In this document: positions 61,131-64,000 of the stretch, piece by piece
Layout: each line of letters begins with the position of its first letter
Numbering within the stretch: position 1 is the stretch's first letter
NCBI GenBank assembly: GCA_051294375.1
Contig: CM119269.1
Location: forward strand, 15,511,918 to 15,575,917
Direction: 5' to 3'
Length of the DNA stretch: 64,000 bases
Origin: Paraspadella gotoi
Lineage: Eukaryota; Chaetognatha
Notes under the pieces: model-generated
Told to the model about the DNA's origin: nothing
The model's database searches: none
Seen by the model: the letters and a program-made list of their open reading frames with translations, nothing else
Translations under genes and position numbers: made by a program

Positions 61131-64000
61131 ATGCTTCGCCTCCCCGTCGCTTTTTCCGTCTTTTTGGTAAGTTCGCTTCCGTGGGTGAGTTTCAACATAA
61201 ATTAAGATTCGTCATAACTTCCAGAAACTCTTCAACATTTTTTTGACGACGGCCGACGTCGTGTCGGATTTGTCGACGATTCGAAGTTTCGCTTGGAGAT
61301 ACGATGGAGACTTTGGTCGACTTCGTTGGCTTTCCTACGGGATGATGTCGTCCATGATGTTGCACAACATCGTTTCTTCTTGGCATGGAATTCGCTACAT
61401 CAGCGGACTACACAAAAATAGAAAGCTGTACGAAAATATTTGGGGAACGAATTTGAAGAAAGCCATTTGTTGCTTTCTCTACGTCGTGGGCCTCGGCAAC
61501 GTAGCACTTTATTACGATTTAATTATCCAGGTAAATTTAACTGGAGTTTTCGAAGTTCTTTTTATAATAAGGAAGTCAAGTATTGCTTGTAATAATGTCG
61601 CCTAGTTTTTTTTTCTAGTATTAAATAAAACTGAGGTTGGTTTTTGACGGGTTTGGTTAAAACTACGTACAATCGTGCATAGTATCATGCACACTGCTTG
61701 TTGGTATTTACCTAAAATTGCACACTTGCCGTCAACGCTTTGCAATCCGAATTCAGGTTATTGGTGGAATTCCGTTGGACGCGACAAAGGACCATCTGCT
61801 TATTGCGTCGACCATCCTGCAAGTTTTTCTCGAATCTCTGCCACAATTCGTTCTACAAGGTGCCGCACTTTTTTTGTCTCTCTCTTCGGAAACACCAAAA
61901 CAATGCTTTCTTTCCAAGAAATACTTCTCTAAGCTTCTCTGGGAGTTTATGAACAACAAAAAAACGGCTTATGGTTTTTTTAAAAATGTAAAAGGTAGTT
62001 AATAATTCTAACCTCTTGACTCCGTAAAGCTATTTCGTTTTCTATGAAAAGTTCTAAGAAGCAAAGCCTGAATTATCCAGAGGTTTTGCAATTATTTCTT
62101 TTAATTTTAATTGAATAACTTTTTAAACTAAAAAAAAAAAAAATAAAGATTATCAATCAGTCAACAAATAAAACTTTGATTTTTTAGGCTACATTGTGGA
62201 TACGCAACAATTCACGGAGACCAGCGAAATTTGTGCGTGCAAACTGAGGGGAAGCTTTTCCCCGAGGTTTGAGGTTCTGTGCTCCTGGCCATTGGATGAC
62301 TGGTGGCCTCTGGTTTCCATGGTGATCTCTACCTTTTCTTTGGTCTTTGCTCTGGTTCCGTCCGACATTGACGGTCACAAAATTTTGGGGCTCACCCTGC
62401 GAATCACCGGCGTCTTGTCGGGAATGTACGCCATCACTGTCGGCTCTTACTTATTGCTCATGAAATCCATGATGTTTTCGGTCGTGATTTTCGTGACTTT
62501 TCCGCTGCTTTTTCTCAGAGTTTGCCCTCCTCACGTTTTCGCTGGGCATCTACAAACCGTCTTTCCCTCATCCTGGTTAGACAAAGTAGTCAAACAGTTT
62601 TCTCACTCTCGGGATTTACGGCGACTCTCTCTCGCTCAAACCTTTTTGTTTTTCAACTGTTTACTGGGCATCGAATACTTTTTCCAAAGCAAGCAAGCCT
62701 TGAACGTTTGGAGAAATGAGGAATTGTCCAGCATCGCCTTGAGCAATTATCCGAAGGTCCGTATGGATCCATTATGTGTTGTTGTGGAACTACTCAAACT
62801 TTCAGAACCGGCGTTAAGCGAAATAAAGAGCAGGTGCAGTTCCAATGAGACCGTCGTAATGAAAGTCGCGGACAAAAACAGTTGGGGCAAATTAATTTCG
62901 AAGATGTATCCAGGAATGATGGACACGCATCCGGACGAGCAATTCCATTCTGGCCTTTTAAATGAGTGGAAAGGCGAAATTGAAAAGGTAGTCTCTGGAG
63001 TTTCAATGTACATTGGTAATTTTATTTTTCTCAGTCCTGGAAATCATTATCAGTCTTACGCGGTGGTCGCTGACAATGTTATTAATTTTCTACTTTGTTG
63101 TGTTAATGATGTAACATGTCCCGGCAAAAAATCGGAAAAGCTTAAATTCGTGGTGGTGCTGTTTGCATATGGCTTGCCATCGATTCTATCTTCAATGAAT
63201 CGAAGAGAGTCGAAAATAGTTCACAAGGTCATCGAACTGAATAGCATACATTTTGCGTGGACAGTTTGTTTTATGCTTTGCAATTTGTTAAATATAGGAT
63301 ACGTGATTGCTTCGATTATCAAAATGAGAAGAGCGTTTAAACTATCCTTGAGTCTGTTGATAGTGTTTTTATTTATTTCCAGTCAATACACATTTTACAA
63401 TCAACTTGGTTACAGGGCTTTAGCTGTTTGGTCAAAAGATTTTCACCGATATTGTGTCACGAGGTCTAGCCAGATTCCAGGGAATAAGATCTTATTTTCT
63501 CACACGAAAATAATTCGAAAGAACTTTGAACAGAGATTGTCATTTGTGATGATTAGAGAACTTTACAAAACGCCTTTCACATTGGCTTGGATAGCCATGA
63601 TCTGTCTACACGCAACTTTGGTCGTCACATCATCGATCCCAAGCACTCTGCCCGCCTCATTTCATTTTCTATCGGATCTTTTTGCCGTTTCGTCATTTTT
63701 CGGCATCGTTTATGGATGCATAAAATACGCGGAGTCTTTGCAGAGCGAGACGATTTTCGTCAACGCTCATTTACTTGAATATTTTAAGGACGCGCTGAGT
63801 GGCGGCTTTGTCGCTTCGTTACGCTTTTCTCGAAAATTAATCGAGGCAAAGAAGAATGCGATCCATTTGGACGATTGGCACATATATATGACGAAATGGT
63901 TTCGGAGTTACTTGACAAGTTTTGCTTTTTACGAGATGCTAAATGGAAAGGGAAATCTTTTGTCCTGCATCGATGATGAATCTTTAATCAACGGGACGGA
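61131..64000 (+). CDS. Multi-pass membrane protein, XK-related-like N-terminus (partial, runs off the window)
   Basis: Exons 61131-61166, 61225-61530, 61757-61994 and 62188 to beyond 64000, phases matching. At least 797 residues. The last exon is open for 604 codons with no stop before the window ends. The N-terminus has a hydrophobic helix running into TTADVVSDLSTIRSF, and exon 3 contains LQVFLESLPQFVLQGAALFL. Both resemble XK-related (XKR) proteins (ADV-x-TD after helix 1; LE(S/A)-x-PQL-x-LQ). XKR proteins are plasma-membrane scramblases or transport partners. The rest holds several more hydrophobic segments (for example VSMVISTFSLVFALV, LLIVFLFISSQYTF) plus soluble loops that I do not recognise, well beyond normal XKR length (about 350-600). 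An in-frame upstream Met exists at 61014; 61131 was chosen because a membrane helix follows at once. Confidence 0.6.

Overview
This is a eukaryotic genomic window from an invertebrate animal. Coding sequence is split into many short exons by small GT-AG introns (the shortest traced is 62 bp). The genes are animal families: a TMC channel, an ESE-type ETS factor, a CCPG1-like protein, a lipoxygenase and an XK-related-like membrane protein. Intergenic DNA is A/T-rich, full of (GA)n/(TC)n and triplet microsatellites, and carries Penelope-like retroelement debris with hammerhead-ribozyme motifs. An animal-type lipoxygenase fits many protostomes such as chelicerates, crustaceans or molluscs, but I cannot name the species. 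Exon chains were assembled by hand. For the five main genes nearly every junction was checked for splice consensus and phase.

Layout. 2.8-2.9 kb: first exon of a Ras-like GTPase (minus). 4.9-11.1 kb: complete 19-exon TMC gene (plus). 11-16.4 kb: repeats, including a Penelope-like remnant. 16.4-19.7 kb: 5-exon ETS gene (plus), tail-to-tail with an 11-exon membrane coiled-coil gene at 20.9-28.5 kb (minus) that resembles the ER-phagy receptor CCPG1. 28.5-32 kb: dispersed repeats. 32.1 kb: tRNA-Val(CAC). 32.4-35.1 kb: 6-exon aldo-keto reductase (minus). 35.6-36.2 kb: TA-flanked TIR element.

36.5-48 kb is a damaged tandem array. It holds several partial copies of a gene with an SRPBCC (Bet v1/START-like) fold, copies of the initiator tRNA-Met gene, a stray copy of the lipoxygenase 3' end and an inverted segment, broken by N runs. 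Copies differ mainly by small insertions, as expected of unpolished long-read gap fill. 48.4-56.7 kb is the most interesting gene: a 15-exon minus-strand gene whose predicted protein fuses an SRPBCC domain, a C2 domain and an animal lipoxygenase catalytic domain. The first iron-ligand histidine appears replaced, and three reading-frame slips fall within 350 bp. The SRPBCC-only array starts about 400 bp downstream on the same strand. 56.7-61.1 kb: repeats. 61.1 kb to the end: 5' part of a multi-pass membrane gene whose last exon stays open for more than 1.8 kb and leaves the window.

Apart from the lipoxygenase/SRPBCC pair, neighbouring genes show no shared pathway; this is ordinary animal gene order rather than an operon.
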